This document shows, one piece after another, positions 26,159 to 35,021 of a DNA stretch of 38,461 nucleotides. Below the pieces are notes generated by a model. It made no database searches and had not been told where the DNA came from. It was given only the letters and a program-made list of their open reading frames with translations. Position numbers and translations under genes: made by a program. The DNA comes from Actinomycetota bacterium (GTDB taxonomy: Bacteria > Actinomycetota > Acidimicrobiia > Acidimicrobiales > JAJPHE01): positions 1 through 38,461 of the forward strand of contig JAJPHE010000132.1 of the NCBI GenBank assembly GCA_021325435.1, read 5' to 3'. Position 1 is the first letter of the stretch. Each line of letters starts with the position of its first letter.

Positions 26159-26934
26159 GTGTTCTGGGCGGTCATGCCCCCGTCCACCACCAGCACGGCG
26201 CCGTTCACGTAGGAGGCGGCCGGCAGGACAAGAGACAGGACGGCGTGGGCCACCTCCTCCGGGTCGCCGTAGCGCCGCAACGGCACCCGCCGGCGGGCGA
26301 ACTTGGTCTTGGCCTCCTCAGGTATCCCTGCCGTCATGCCCGTGCGGATCGGCCCCGGACACACGCAGTTGACGGTGACACCCCGGGGCCCGAGTTCGAC
26401 GGCGAGAGCTCGGGTTAATCCGATGACGCCGTGTTTTGACGTCGTGTATGGCGAGATGTAGGCGGTGGCGCCCAAGCCCTCGGTGCTGGCGATGTTGACC
26501 ACTCGCCCAGCACCGTCACGCACCAGGTCGGCCAGGCACAGCCGGACGAGACGGGCCTGGGCCGTCAGGTTCACCGCCATCGTGGTCTCCCACGCCTTCT
26601 CATAGCCGGCCCCGTCGATGGGGGCCGGCAGGCTGACGCCGGCGTTGTTGACCAGGACGGCCACCGGTCCGAGCGACGCCGATACCTGGCCCACCACGGA
26701 GGCGGCCCCGTCGGCGTCGGTCACGTCGAGGTCCCATGACGACGCACGACCGCCGGCGTCGGAGATCTCAGCGGCCACCGCCTGGGCCCCGGCCCCGTCG
26801 CGGTCCACGGCGGCGACGAGTGCGCCCTCGTCGGCCAGCAGGTGACACGTGGCCCGGCCCATGCCGCTGGCGGCCCCCGTCACCAAGGCCACCTTGCCGG
26901 CGACCGACCGGCTGAGGGTCGAGAGCCTCCGCAC
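26155..26934 (-). CDS. Short-chain dehydrogenase/reductase
   Basis: An NAD(P)-dependent oxidoreductase of the classical SDR family. The 259-residue protein has the cofactor motif TGAASGMG, an Asp in DRDGAG that favours NAD(H), the NNAG motif, the catalytic Ser in NIAST and the catalytic Tyr-Lys pair in YTTSK, and a C-terminal PGPIRTGM. The substrate cannot be told. It starts with GTG at 26934 and is the first of the coupled SDR, flippase-like, lipoprotein unit; a hairpin separates it from the upstream Tim44-like gene. Confidence 0.92.
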   Translation of the reverse strand: MRRLSTLSRSVAGKVALVTGAASGMGRATCHLLADEGALVAAVDRDGAGAQAVAAEISDAGGRASSWDLDVTDADGAASVVGQVSASLGPVAVLVNNAGVSLPAPIDGAGYEKAWETTMAVNLTAQARLVRLCLADLVRDGAGRVVNIASTEGLGATAYISPYTTSKHGVIGLTRALAVELGPRGVTVNCVCPGPIRTGMTAGIPEEAKTKFARRRVPLRRYGDPEEVAHAVLSLVLPAASYVNGAVLVVDGGMTAQNT

Positions 26935-26963
26935 AGCGAGAGACGCTACGGGATGGGAATCGC

Positions 26964-26999
26964 CCGTCGGTGGCGGACCGCCGTCACCGCCACCGACGG
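26964..26999 (-). terminator. Terminator hairpin after the SPFH/Tim44-like operon
   Basis: A perfect 13-base stem (left arm 26964-26976, right arm 26987-26999) with a 10-base loop, in the 76-base gap between the Tim44-like stop and the SDR start. It marks the end of the SPFH unit. There is no U-tract. Confidence 0.7.
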
Positions 27000-27010
27000 A
27001 TCTCCGCTAC

Positions 27011-27907
27011 CTACCCCCCGGCGACGCTGCCAAACGCCCCGGCGACCTGGTCGATACGGGTCAGCACCCAGTCGTAGTCACCGCTCATGACCGGCGCCCG
27101 GCAGTACTGGCACACCCCGGCGAGGTCCGCCTCGAGCGGCGCCCCGCAGTTGGGGCAGTGGCGCTGCAGGGTCCCACCGTCGCGCTTGGTAGTCGCGCTC
27201 GACGAGCGTTGGAAAACCCAGTCCTCCACCCACTGGCGCACCTTCCGATCGCCGCGGACGATCTTGCCGCTCTTGTCGTCGACGTCGTAGTCAGCGCAAG
27301 CGGCGAGGAACCGCACGGTGATGGTGTCGTAGGACTGGTCGCTGGTGGCCGAGACGATCGTCGCCGATCCGACCGACAAGTCGTCGAGCACGTTGCGTTT
27401 TCCGTCGTTGATGTAGCCCTCGATCTGGGACTTGTGTTGGGCCCAGATGCCGTCGGCCATCACTTGACGGCTCAACTCCGGCTTGCGTTCGCTCCACGCC
27501 TGCTGGATGAGGAAGAAACCCCGCTCGACCCCGGACAGGAAGGCGGACTGATCGAAGTCGGGATCGTGCTGGCGGATGGTCTCGAGCCCCTGAGGGACCG
27601 AATCCTGGGCCGGGTGGGCGTCCGGCGGCGTCCACGCCGGCATCCCGCTCAGCCCTTCGTCGGGCAGCGGCGGCTCGAGGGGCTGCTGGCGGCGCCGGGC
27701 CGCGGAGATCCCGACCGCCAACACCACAAGGACGATGATGACCAGCAGGGTGACGCCGCCGGCACCGAACCCCCCGCCAAAGAAGATCGGGAAGAACCCG
27801 CCGTGCCCCCCGCTGAACCCGCCACCACCGAAGCCGCCGCCACCGCCACCGGAGAAGCCGCCGAAGCTGTGCCCTCCTCCGGCTCGGGCGAGGATGAACC
27901 CGCTCAT
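27011..27907 (-). CDS. Tim44-like membrane protein with Gly-rich N-terminus and zinc ribbon
   Basis: A 298-residue protein: a Gly/Phe-rich N-terminus (about 10-48), one transmembrane helix (about 51-70, GVTLLVIIVLVVLAVGIS), a linker, a Tim44-like domain (about 115-235, including FLSGVERGFFLIQQAWSERK), and a zinc ribbon with CPNCG and CQYC near the C-terminus. In other bacteria Tim44-like domains are found in membrane-tethered proteins of unclear function; lipid or protein binding is assumed. The ATG at 27907 follows the SPFH stop codon with no gap, so the two proteins are made together and probably act as a pair at the membrane. Confidence 0.85.
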   Translation of the reverse strand: MSGFILARAGGGHSFGGFSGGGGGGFGGGGFSGGHGGFFPIFFGGGFGAGGVTLLVIIVLVVLAVGISAARRRQQPLEPPLPDEGLSGMPAWTPPDAHPAQDSVPQGLETIRQHDPDFDQSAFLSGVERGFFLIQQAWSERKPELSRQVMADGIWAQHKSQIEGYINDGKRNVLDDLSVGSATIVSATSDQSYDTITVRFLAACADYDVDDKSGKIVRGDRKVRQWVEDWVFQRSSSATTKRDGGTLQRHCPNCGAPLEADLAGVCQYCRAPVMSGDYDWVLTRIDQVAGAFGSVAGG

Positions 27908-29005
27908 CTAGGCCTGGCCGTCCATGCGGGCGCCACAGGCGGGGCAGAAGTGGGCGCTGGCCGGGGCGGTGGCCCCGCATGACGGACAGCTGGGTGGGGC
28001 CAGGGTGGCTCCGCAACCCGGGCAGAAGTGGGCGCCAGCGGGCACATCCGCCTGGCATTTCGGGCAGGTGGTGGCGGGCGGCGCCGGCGCGGTGGCGGCC
28101 GGGACTGGGGGGGCGGCCGGTGGCGGGGCTGGCTGGGCCGGCGGCGGAGCGCCGGCGCCGCCGGTCTGGGCCATGGCCTGCTGGCCGACGCCGATGCCCG
28201 TGGCGAGGAAGGCCCCGCCCGTGGCGGCGCCGCCCTTGGCCATCCCCTCACCGGCGCCGAGCATCGCCTCGCCGGCCGCGTACTGCTGGAAGCCTCCGGC
28301 CATCTGCGAGTAGGCGACGTCCTTCGACAGCCGCTTCAGGATGGCCTCATCCTCCTCCGCGAGATTTATGTCGAAGTTGCCCATGCGGACGATGGTGAGC
28401 CCGTAGTCGGCGAGCACGCCGTTGGTGGCGGCCACGACCGACTGCTCGACCTCGGGCGTGTAGGCCGAGAGCCCGAGCACGGGCCACCCGTTGGTGACGA
28501 TCTGCTTGGTCACGTCCGTGCGCATGACCTTGAGCAGCTGGTCGGAGAGCCACTGGGTCACCCGGTCGTTGTCGGTCACGTCGACCGTGCCGGTCAGAAC
28601 CGTCACCAGCTTCACCGGGTCGGTGACCTTCAACGAGTAGTCCCCGAACACCCGCAGGGTGACGATGGTGCCGGTCTGCGGATCGCGCACGTCGTCGATC
28701 CGACCTCCGAATCGGGTTCCGGTGTACTCGCGGGTGCCGACGAAGAAGAGCTCGGCCCGGTAGGCGTTGCCCCCGCTCAGCCGGTCGATGAACGCCCCGA
28801 GGAAGGGCAGCTCGTCGGCGTCCACGGCGTGCTGGCCCGGCTCGAGCGTGCCGATCACCTGGCCCTTGCTGAGGAACAGGGCCAGCTCGTCGGCGTCCAC
28901 GATGGCCCGGCTGAAGCGGCGCAGGTTGTCGTCCGGCCACTTGAAGACGATCTGATCCTTGCGATCGTCGGGAACTGCGATGAACTCACGCCCGAAAAGC
29001 GGCAT
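27908..29005 (-). CDS. SPFH-domain protein with C-terminal zinc ribbons (YdjI-like)
   Basis: A 365-residue member of the stomatin/prohibitin-like family with C-terminal zinc ribbons (COG4260 type). It begins with a segment found in this subgroup (DQIVFKWPDDNLRR), then the SPFH domain to about residue 240 with LADYGLTIVRMGNFDINLAE, an Ala/Gly stretch, a Pro/Ala linker, and two zinc ribbons (CPKCQ...CPGCG and CPSCG...CPACG). There is no transmembrane helix, so the Tim44-like partner may anchor it. The Bacillus subtilis relative YdjI works with membrane proteins YdjG/YdjH in linking the PspA stress system to the membrane; no pspA is here. A strong Shine-Dalgarno GGAGGT precedes the ATG. Confidence 0.88.
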   Translation of the reverse strand: MPLFGREFIAVPDDRKDQIVFKWPDDNLRRFSRAIVDADELALFLSKGQVIGTLEPGQHAVDADELPFLGAFIDRLSGGNAYRAELFFVGTREYTGTRFGGRIDDVRDPQTGTIVTLRVFGDYSLKVTDPVKLVTVLTGTVDVTDNDRVTQWLSDQLLKVMRTDVTKQIVTNGWPVLGLSAYTPEVEQSVVAATNGVLADYGLTIVRMGNFDINLAEEDEAILKRLSKDVAYSQMAGGFQQYAAGEAMLGAGEGMAKGGAATGGAFLATGIGVGQQAMAQTGGAGAPPPAQPAPPPAAPPVPAATAPAPPATTCPKCQADVPAGAHFCPGCGATLAPPSCPSCGATAPASAHFCPACGARMDGQA

Positions 29006-29115
29006 CTGACCTCCGGCGGCGACGGGGCGGCGGCGTCGGTTGCGGCGCCGCGTGCCCAGGGTACCGCCGCTTCAGCTCCCGCCGGTCCCGGGGCGTGGGC
29101 CAGGATGTGGGGCCG

Positions 29116-29964
29116 ATGCCGACCGCTCCTGCCGCCCCGACCGGACGCTTGGGACCTGACGCGGTGGCGGCCATTGCCGAGCTGTGCCGCCGGTCCCTGC
29201 CCGAGGACCCCCCGTCGACCGCCGAGCTGGCCCTTTCGCTGTTCGGGGGGCCTACCCCCGCCTCGGTGAGGGGCGACCCACAGGTCGGAGTCGTAGCCAC
29301 GGTGGTCCGGCGCGACGCGGCCTTTGTCCGGCTTCTCGCCGTCGACCCGGCCCACCGACGCAGAGGCGTCGGCCACGCCCTCATGGAGGCGGCCGAAGCG
29401 GACCTGTCCGGATCGGGCCCCATCACGGTTGGCGCCGATGCCCCTGACTACCTCTTTCCGGGGGTTGACACGAGATGGACTCCGATGTTCTGCCTCATGG
29501 AGGCCCGGGGCTACCGGCGGGTGGAGACTCACCTCAACATGGATGTCGACCTGGCCACCCTGCCGCCCCGACCGGACGGGGTGCACGTGGCCGACGCCGA
29601 CGACCGGCAGGAGGTGGCGGGGTGGATGGCGGCGGCGTGGCCCGACTGGGCCGACGAGGTTCTGCGCGCCCTCGACGACGGGCATCTGGCCCTGTCGCGC
29701 GACAGCGAGGGGATCAGCGCCTTCTGCGCCTGGGACGTGAACCGGGGGGGGTGGCTGGGGCCGATCGCCGTGCGCCCCGGTGAGTACGGCAAACGCCTCG
29801 GCGTGCCCCTTCTCCTCGAGGCCCTGCACCGGATGCGCGACGACGGCCGCCAGCGAGCGGAGATCGCGTGGGTCAGTCCCATCCGCTTCTACGCCCGCAA
29901 CGTCGGCGCCACAGTCGGGCGGGCCTTCGTGGTCCACCGCAAGCAGATGAGGGCGAAGGCATGA
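29116..29964 (+). CDS. Tandem GNAT-family acetyltransferase
   Basis: Likely transfers an acetyl group from acetyl-CoA to an amine. The 282-residue protein has two GNAT-like halves: the first with VRLLAVDPAHRRRGVGHALM (the Arg/Gly CoA-pyrophosphate loop), the second weaker, with LGPIAVRPGEYGKRLGVPLL. I chose the ATG at 29116; a GTG at 29095 seven codons earlier is possible. Its stop overlaps the GH20-like start as ATGA, so it is the first gene of the GNAT-GH20-xylA-xylB unit. Acetylation of an amino sugar would fit the neighbour but is not shown. Confidence 0.83.
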   Translation: MPTAPAAPTGRLGPDAVAAIAELCRRSLPEDPPSTAELALSLFGGPTPASVRGDPQVGVVATVVRRDAAFVRLLAVDPAHRRRGVGHALMEAAEADLSGSGPITVGADAPDYLFPGVDTRWTPMFCLMEARGYRRVETHLNMDVDLATLPPRPDGVHVADADDRQEVAGWMAAAWPDWADEVLRALDDGHLALSRDSEGISAFCAWDVNRGGWLGPIAVRPGEYGKRLGVPLLLEALHRMRDDGRQRAEIAWVSPIRFYARNVGATVGRAFVVHRKQMRAKA

Positions 29965-31691
29965 CCGACCGACCGGTGCTGCTTCCGATGCCCCGCTCGG
30001 TTGACCTGGGCCGGGCCCGGGTGCCCGTCAGTGAGCCGGTGGTCTCCTGGGCGCCGGCCCTTCCGCCCCAGGGCTACCGCCTCCGGGTCTCATCCGAGGG
30101 GATCCGGTTGGCGGCGGCGGACCCGGCCGGCGTCTCCCACGGTCGGGCGACGCTCGCCCAGCTGACCGATGACGGCACCGTGCCCGAGGCTGACATCGAG
30201 GACTGGCCCGACCTGCCCGTACGGGGCTTCATGCTCGACGTCTCCCGCGACAAGGTGCCGACCGTGGCCCAGCTGGAGTCGATCGTCGACCTGCTGGCGG
30301 CGTGGAAGATGAACCACTTCGAGCTCTACACCGAGCACACCTTCGCCTACGCCGGCCACGAAGAGGTGTGGCGGGACGCCAGCCCGCTCACACCCGAGGA
30401 GGTCGACCACCTCGACGCCTACTGCGCCGAGCGCCAGGTCGAGCTGACCGCCAACCAGAACTGCCTGGGCCACATGGAGCGGTGGCTCTCACACGCCCGC
30501 TACAAGAGCCTGGCTATCCACCCTGACTGCTGGCAGGACCCGCGGGGCCGCTGGCGGCCGGCCACCACCATGGAGCCGGAGAACCCGGCGGCGCTCGCCC
30601 TCGCCCGCGACCTGCTGGGACAGCTGCTTCCACACTTCCGGTCGCGCCGCGCTCACGTCGGACTCGACGAGCCGTGGGAGCTGCCGCCCGAGCGCAGCCC
30701 GGCCTACCTCGACTACCTCCGCCGGCTGCGGGACGTGCCGGAGCTCGATGGCCGCCAGGCGCTGGTGTGGGGTGACATCCTCGCCGTGCATCCGGAGCTG
30801 ATCCCCCAACTGCCGGAGGGGGTGACGGTGTGTGAGTGGGGATACGAGGCGGACCACCCCTTCGCCGCCCGGGCCGAGGAGCTGGCCGGCGCCGGCGTCC
30901 CATTCTGGCTGTGCCCGGGCACCTCTTCATGGAACAGCGTCGTGGGCCGATTCAGCAACGCTCGGGCCAATTGCCAGTCGGCGGCCGAGGTGGCCCGGGC
31001 CGCGGGAGCGTCCGGTTACCTGGTCACCGACTGGGGCGACTACGGCCACCTGCAGCCCTGGCCCGTCAGCCTGCCCGGTCTGGCCGTCGCCGCTTCCGTC
31101 TCCTGGTGCGCCGCGGCGTCGCCGGGAGTGGACATCGCCTCAGCGCTGGACCGCTTTTGCTTCGGCGCCGAAGGGATGGGTCGCGCCGCCCTCGAGCTGG
31201 GCGACGCCCACCTCGCCGTCGAACCGCAAGTGGCCAACATGGCCTCTCTGATGCTGCACGTGTACCACCCCCAGGCCCGGGTGGGCAGCGGCTACACGGA
31301 AGGGCTCACCTCCGACCAGCTCGACCGGGCCGTCGGGATCGTCGACGACGCCGTGGCCCGCCTGGCGGCGGCCCGCCCGGCGGGCGCCGGTGGCGTGCTG
31401 ATGGTCGACGAGCTCAGCCAGGCGGCGGCGTTGTTCCGCCACGCCTGCGAGGACGCCCGCGCCCGCCTCGAGTGGGGCGGGTCGATCGCCGGCATTCCCG
31501 AAGGACGGAGGCGGGGCCTGGCTGGACAGCTGGAGGAGCTGGCCGACCGCCACCGGCAGCTCTGGCTCGCCCGCAACCGGCCGGGCGGCATGGAGGACAG
31601 CGCGGCCCGGCTCCATCACCTGGCCGACTGTTACCGCAAGGGCGAGGGCACCCGCTTCCAGCGGCGGTGGCTGCCCGGTCCGGGGTTCTAG
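29961..31691 (+). CDS. Glycoside hydrolase family 20-like beta-N-acetylhexosaminidase
   Basis: Probably removes terminal N-acetylhexosamine from oligosaccharides. The 576-residue protein has a short N-terminal alpha/beta region ending in [12 protein letters not shown], then the TIM barrel with [29 protein letters not shown], and the catalytic Asp-Glu pair in HVGLDEPW, where typical GH20 enzymes have HIGGDE. The Gly-to-Leu change in that motif sets it apart. WGDI and [11 protein letters not shown] follow. There is no signal peptide, so it is cytoplasmic and needs imported substrate. Start ATG 29961 overlaps the GNAT stop. Substrate is inferred from family only. Confidence 0.83.
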   Translation: MTDRPVLLPMPRSVDLGRARVPVSEPVVSWAPALPPQGYRLRVSSEGIRLAAADPAGVSHGRATLAQLTDDGTVPEADIEDWPDLPVRGFMLDVSRDKVPTVAQLESIVDLLAAWKMNHFELYTEHTFAYAGHEEVWRDASPLTPEEVDHLDAYCAERQVELTANQNCLGHMERWLSHARYKSLAIHPDCWQDPRGRWRPATTMEPENPAALALARDLLGQLLPHFRSRRAHVGLDEPWELPPERSPAYLDYLRRLRDVPELDGRQALVWGDILAVHPELIPQLPEGVTVCEWGYEADHPFAARAEELAGAGVPFWLCPGTSSWNSVVGRFSNARANCQSAAEVARAAGASGYLVTDWGDYGHLQPWPVSLPGLAVAASVSWCAAASPGVDIASALDRFCFGAEGMGRAALELGDAHLAVEPQVANMASLMLHVYHPQARVGSGYTEGLTSDQLDRAVGIVDDAVARLAAARPAGAGGVLMVDELSQAAALFRHACEDARARLEWGGSIAGIPEGRRRGLAGQLEELADRHRQLWLARNRPGGMEDSAARLHHLADCYRKGEGTRFQRRWLPGPGF

Positions 31692-31726
31692 CCTCGTCGC
31701 GCCGACACGACTGCGGGAGGCAGCCC

Positions 31727-32896
31727 ATGACCGACGCCTACGAACCCCGTCCCGAGCACCGGTTCACGTTCGGGCTGTGGACCGTCGGCAACCGGGGCCG
31801 CGACTCGTTCGGCCACGAGGTCCGCCCGCCGCTGGACCCGGTCGAGGCCGTCCATCGGCTGGCGGACCTGGGTGCCTACGGCGTCAACTTCCACGACGAC
31901 GATCTGGTGCCGCCCGGCTCGTCACCCCAGGAGCGCGAGGCCATCCTCAAGCGCTTCCGCCGAGCCCTGGACGACACCGGCCTCAGGGTGCCGATGGCCA
32001 CCACCAATCTGTTCAGCCAGCCGGTGTTCAAGGAAGGCGCCTTCACCGCCAACGACCCGGAGGTCCGCCGCTACGCGGTGGCCAAGACCCTCGACGCCAT
32101 CGACCTCGGCGCCGAGCTCGGAGCGACCGTGTATGTGATGTGGGGAGGCCGCGAGGGGGTCGAGTGCGATGCGGCCAAGGACGTGCGCACCGCCCTCGAC
32201 CGTTACGCAGAGGCGATCGATATCTGCTGCGCCTACGTGCGCGACCGCCATTACGACCTGCGCTTCGCCCTCGAGCCGAAGCCCAACGAGCCGAGAGGCG
32301 ACATGTTCTTGCCGACGGTGGGTCACGCCCTGGCGTTCATCGGCAAGCTGCAGTGGCCCGACATGGTCGGCGTCAATCCCGAGTTCGCCCACGAGACGAT
32401 GTCGGGACTGTCCTTCCACCACGCCGTCGCCCAGGCCCTGTGGGCCGGCAAGCTCTTTCATATCGACCTGAACGGCCAGCGACCCGGCAAGTTCGACCAG
32501 GACTTTCGCTTCGGGTCCGAAGGCGTTCGCGACGCCTTCTACCTGGTGAAGCTGCTGGAGGACTCCGGATGGGAGGGCATGCGTCACTTCGATGCCCACG
32601 CCTACCGGACCGAGAGCGCCGAGGGCGTGTGGCAGTTCGCCCGCGGGTGCATGCGCACCTACCTGATCCTGGCCGACAAGGCCCGCCGCTTCGCCGAGGA
32701 CCCCGACATCGCCGAGGCGTTGGCCGAGGCCAAGGCGGCGGAGCTGGCCGTGCCCACCCTGCCCGCTGCCATCTCCTCGGGCGCGCTGGGCGAGCTGCGC
32801 GCCCACCGGTTCGACCTCGAAGCCCTCTCCACCCGCGGCTACGGCCACGAGCGCCTCGACCAGCTGGTCAACGAGCTGCTGCTCGGCGTCCGCTAG
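31727..32896 (+). CDS. xylA: Xylose isomerase
   Basis: Converts D-xylose to D-xylulose (and glucose to fructose) in the cytoplasm. The 389-residue length is that of class I actinobacterial enzymes. Visible active-site segments: [12 protein letters not shown] with the ring-opening His and its Asp, [12 protein letters not shown] with metal-binding Glu and catalytic Lys, [17 protein letters not shown] and [10 protein letters not shown]. The ATG at 31727 has a GGGAGG Shine-Dalgarno sequence 7 bases upstream; the much longer open frame through the GH20-like gene is a shadow. xylB follows after 8 bases, forming a standard xylose module. Confidence 0.97.
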   Translation: MTDAYEPRPEHRFTFGLWTVGNRGRDSFGHEVRPPLDPVEAVHRLADLGAYGVNFHDDDLVPPGSSPQEREAILKRFRRALDDTGLRVPMATTNLFSQPVFKEGAFTANDPEVRRYAVAKTLDAIDLGAELGATVYVMWGGREGVECDAAKDVRTALDRYAEAIDICCAYVRDRHYDLRFALEPKPNEPRGDMFLPTVGHALAFIGKLQWPDMVGVNPEFAHETMSGLSFHHAVAQALWAGKLFHIDLNGQRPGKFDQDFRFGSEGVRDAFYLVKLLEDSGWEGMRHFDAHAYRTESAEGVWQFARGCMRTYLILADKARRFAEDPDIAEALAEAKAAELAVPTLPAAISSGALGELRAHRFDLEALSTRGYGHERLDQLVNELLLGVR

Positions 32897-32904
32897 GAGC
32901 CCCC

Positions 32905-34380
32905 TTGCCGCTGGTCATGGGGGTCGACTCCTCGACCCAGGCCACCAAGGTCGAGGTGCGCGAGGCCGACAGTGGTGAGCTGCTCGCCAGCGGCGCCGCC
33001 TCCCATCCACCGACGACGCCGCCCCGCTCCGAGCAGCACCCGGAGCAGTGGTGGACGGCGCTGGTCGACGCGATCGGCATGGCTCGGAACCGCCTGTCGG
33101 CCGGTGACAGGGCCGGGATCGCGGCGATCGCCGTGGCCGCCCAGCAGCACGGCATGGTCGCCCTCGACCGCCATCTCGGGGTGATCCGGCCGGCCAAGCT
33201 CTGGAACGACACCGAATCGGCCCCCGACGCCGCCCGCCTGGTGGAAGACCTCGGCGGTGGTGGGCGGGGAAGGCGGGCGTGGGCCGAGGCGTGCGGCAGT
33301 GTGCCCACCGCGGCGTTCACCGTGACCAAGCTCGCGTGGCTGCGACGGTCCGAGCCCGACGCCTTCGGGGCCTTGGCCCACGTGCTCCTGCCCCACGACT
33401 GGCTGACCGCCCGACTCGCCGGCGAGCTGGTCACCGACCGGGGGGACGCGTCGGGCACCGGGTACTGGTCGCCGGCGACGGGCCGCTGGCGGACGGATCT
33501 GCTCGCCCGGGTCGACCGGAACAGACCGTGGGACGAGATGCTGCCCCGGGTGCTCGGCCCGTCCGACCCCGCTGGCCACCTGGTGCCGGCCTCGGCCAGT
33601 GAGCTCGGACTGGACGACCGGGTGGTGGTCGCCGCCGGCACCGGAGACAACATGGCCGCCGCCCTGGGGCTGGGCTCACCCCCGGCCGTGGTGTTCTCGA
33701 TCGGCACATCCGGAACGGTGTACACGGTGTCGGACCGACCCGCCGCCGATCCGTCCGGCGCGGTGGCGGGGTTCGCCGACGCCACCGGTCGCTTCCTGCC
33801 GCTGGTCTGCACGCTCAACGCCACCAAGGTGACCGACGCCTTCGCCCGGCTCCTCGGCGTCGATCACCCGACCCTGTCGGAGTTGGCGCTGACCGCTCCG
33901 GCGGGCGCGGGCGGGGTCGTGCTCGTCCCGTACCTCGACGGGGAGAGAACGCCCAACCGCCCGGAGGCGACCGGCAGCCTGGTCGGCCTGCGTTCGCATG
34001 TGTCGCCCGCCCAGGTCGCCCGGGCCGCCTTCGAAGGGGTGGTCTGCGGGTTGCTCGACGGCCTCGACGCTCTCAGCGCCGCCGGGGTCCCGACATCACC
34101 GCAGCGGGCCATCCTGGTGGGCGGTGGGGCCCGGTCCCCGGCGTACCGGCGGGTGCTCGCCGACCTGTCGCAACGGACCGTCGAGGTCCCTGCCGATGAC
34201 GAGCAGGTGGCCATGGGCGCCTGCGTGCAGGCGGCCGCGGCGCTGGCCGGCCGCTCACCCGCCGAGGTCGCCTCCCAGTGGGCCAGACCGCCCGCCGCCG
34301 TGGTGGATCCGGGCCCGGCGGTGGACGCCGCCGCCGTGCGCGGGGCCTACGCGGCCGCTTCGGGCGGGCAGAGCCGGTAG
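32905..34380 (+). CDS. xylB: Xylulokinase
   Basis: Phosphorylates D-xylulose to xylulose 5-phosphate, feeding the pentose phosphate pathway. The 491-residue FGGY kinase has the first phosphate loop MGVDSSTQATK, AAQQHGMVALD, the substrate region LWNDTES, catalytic Asp in GTGDNMAAALGLG, the second phosphate loop SIGTSGTV and the adenosine motif GGGARSPAYRRV. I prefer the TTG at 32905 over the ATG at 32917: GGAG lies five bases before the TTG, and the resulting start MPLVMGVDSSTQ resembles other actinobacterial XylB proteins. The 3' end overlaps the convergent response-regulator gene by 34 bases. Confidence 0.95.
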   Translation: MPLVMGVDSSTQATKVEVREADSGELLASGAASHPPTTPPRSEQHPEQWWTALVDAIGMARNRLSAGDRAGIAAIAVAAQQHGMVALDRHLGVIRPAKLWNDTESAPDAARLVEDLGGGGRGRRAWAEACGSVPTAAFTVTKLAWLRRSEPDAFGALAHVLLPHDWLTARLAGELVTDRGDASGTGYWSPATGRWRTDLLARVDRNRPWDEMLPRVLGPSDPAGHLVPASASELGLDDRVVVAAGTGDNMAAALGLGSPPAVVFSIGTSGTVYTVSDRPAADPSGAVAGFADATGRFLPLVCTLNATKVTDAFARLLGVDHPTLSELALTAPAGAGGVVLVPYLDGERTPNRPEATGSLVGLRSHVSPAQVARAAFEGVVCGLLDGLDALSAAGVPTSPQRAILVGGGARSPAYRRVLADLSQRTVEVPADDEQVAMGACVQAAAALAGRSPAEVASQWARPPAAVVDPGPAVDAAAVRGAYAAASGGQSR

Positions 34381-35021
34381 CCGCGGCCCCGGATGTTCTC
34401 GATGACCTCGTCGCCCAGCTTGCGGCGCAGGTAGAGGATGTACACCTCGAGCTTCTTGGAGCTGGGATCGGCGTCCTCGCCCCAGACCGACTCGAGCAGT
34501 GTCTGGCGGCTGATGATCTCACCCGGGTTGCGGAAGAAGACCTCGGCCAAGGCGAACTCGCGGCCGGGCAGGTCGATGATGCGGTCGCCGAGGCTGACGC
34601 AGTGGCGGTGCAGGTCGAGGGTCATGGCGCCGGCGTGCAGGACGCCGACCTCGCTGTCGTCGGCCTGCTTGAGCCGCAGCCGGGCCCGGGCCAGCAGCTC
34701 CTCGAAGCTGAACGGCTTGGTCATGTAGTCGTCGGCGCCTCCCTCGAGGCCGGCGACGGTCGTGTCGATCTCGTCGTTGGCGGTGAGGATGATCACCGGC
34801 AACCGCTCACCTCTGGCCCGGATGTCGGCGAGCACCTCCAGCCCGTCCTTCTCGGGCAGGCCGAGGTCGAGCACGACGAGGTCGAACTCGCCGTCGCGGG
34901 CCCGGGCCGCGGCCTGGGTCCCGTCGTCGACGATCTCGGTGGCGAAGCCGTTGGACTCGAAGCCCTTCTTGAGGAAGGAGGCGATCCTTCCCTCGTCCTC
35001 GGCGATCAGTACCTTGGTCAC
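34347..35021 (-). CDS. OmpR/PhoB-family response regulator
   Basis: DNA-binding output protein of the adjacent histidine kinase. The 224-residue protein has a receiver domain with acidic pocket AEDE, phospho-acceptor Asp52 in VVLDLGLP, the conserved Thr in ILTAND and Lys in MTKPFSFEEL; a winged-helix domain (about 130-220) follows, with PGREFALAEVFFRNPGEIIS, SVWGEDAD, VEVYILYLRRKLG-like sequence and GRGYRL. The GTG start at 35021 overlaps the kinase stop as GTGA. Targets are unknown; direct repeats of TTGGCA at 37323 and 37336, upstream of the operon, are possible but unproven sites. Confidence 0.95.
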   Translation of the reverse strand: MTKVLIAEDEGRIASFLKKGFESNGFATEIVDDGTQAAARARDGEFDLVVLDLGLPEKDGLEVLADIRARGERLPVIILTANDEIDTTVAGLEGGADDYMTKPFSFEELLARARLRLKQADDSEVGVLHAGAMTLDLHRHCVSLGDRIIDLPGREFALAEVFFRNPGEIISRQTLLESVWGEDADPSSKKLEVYILYLRRKLGDEVIENIRGRGYRLCPPEAAA

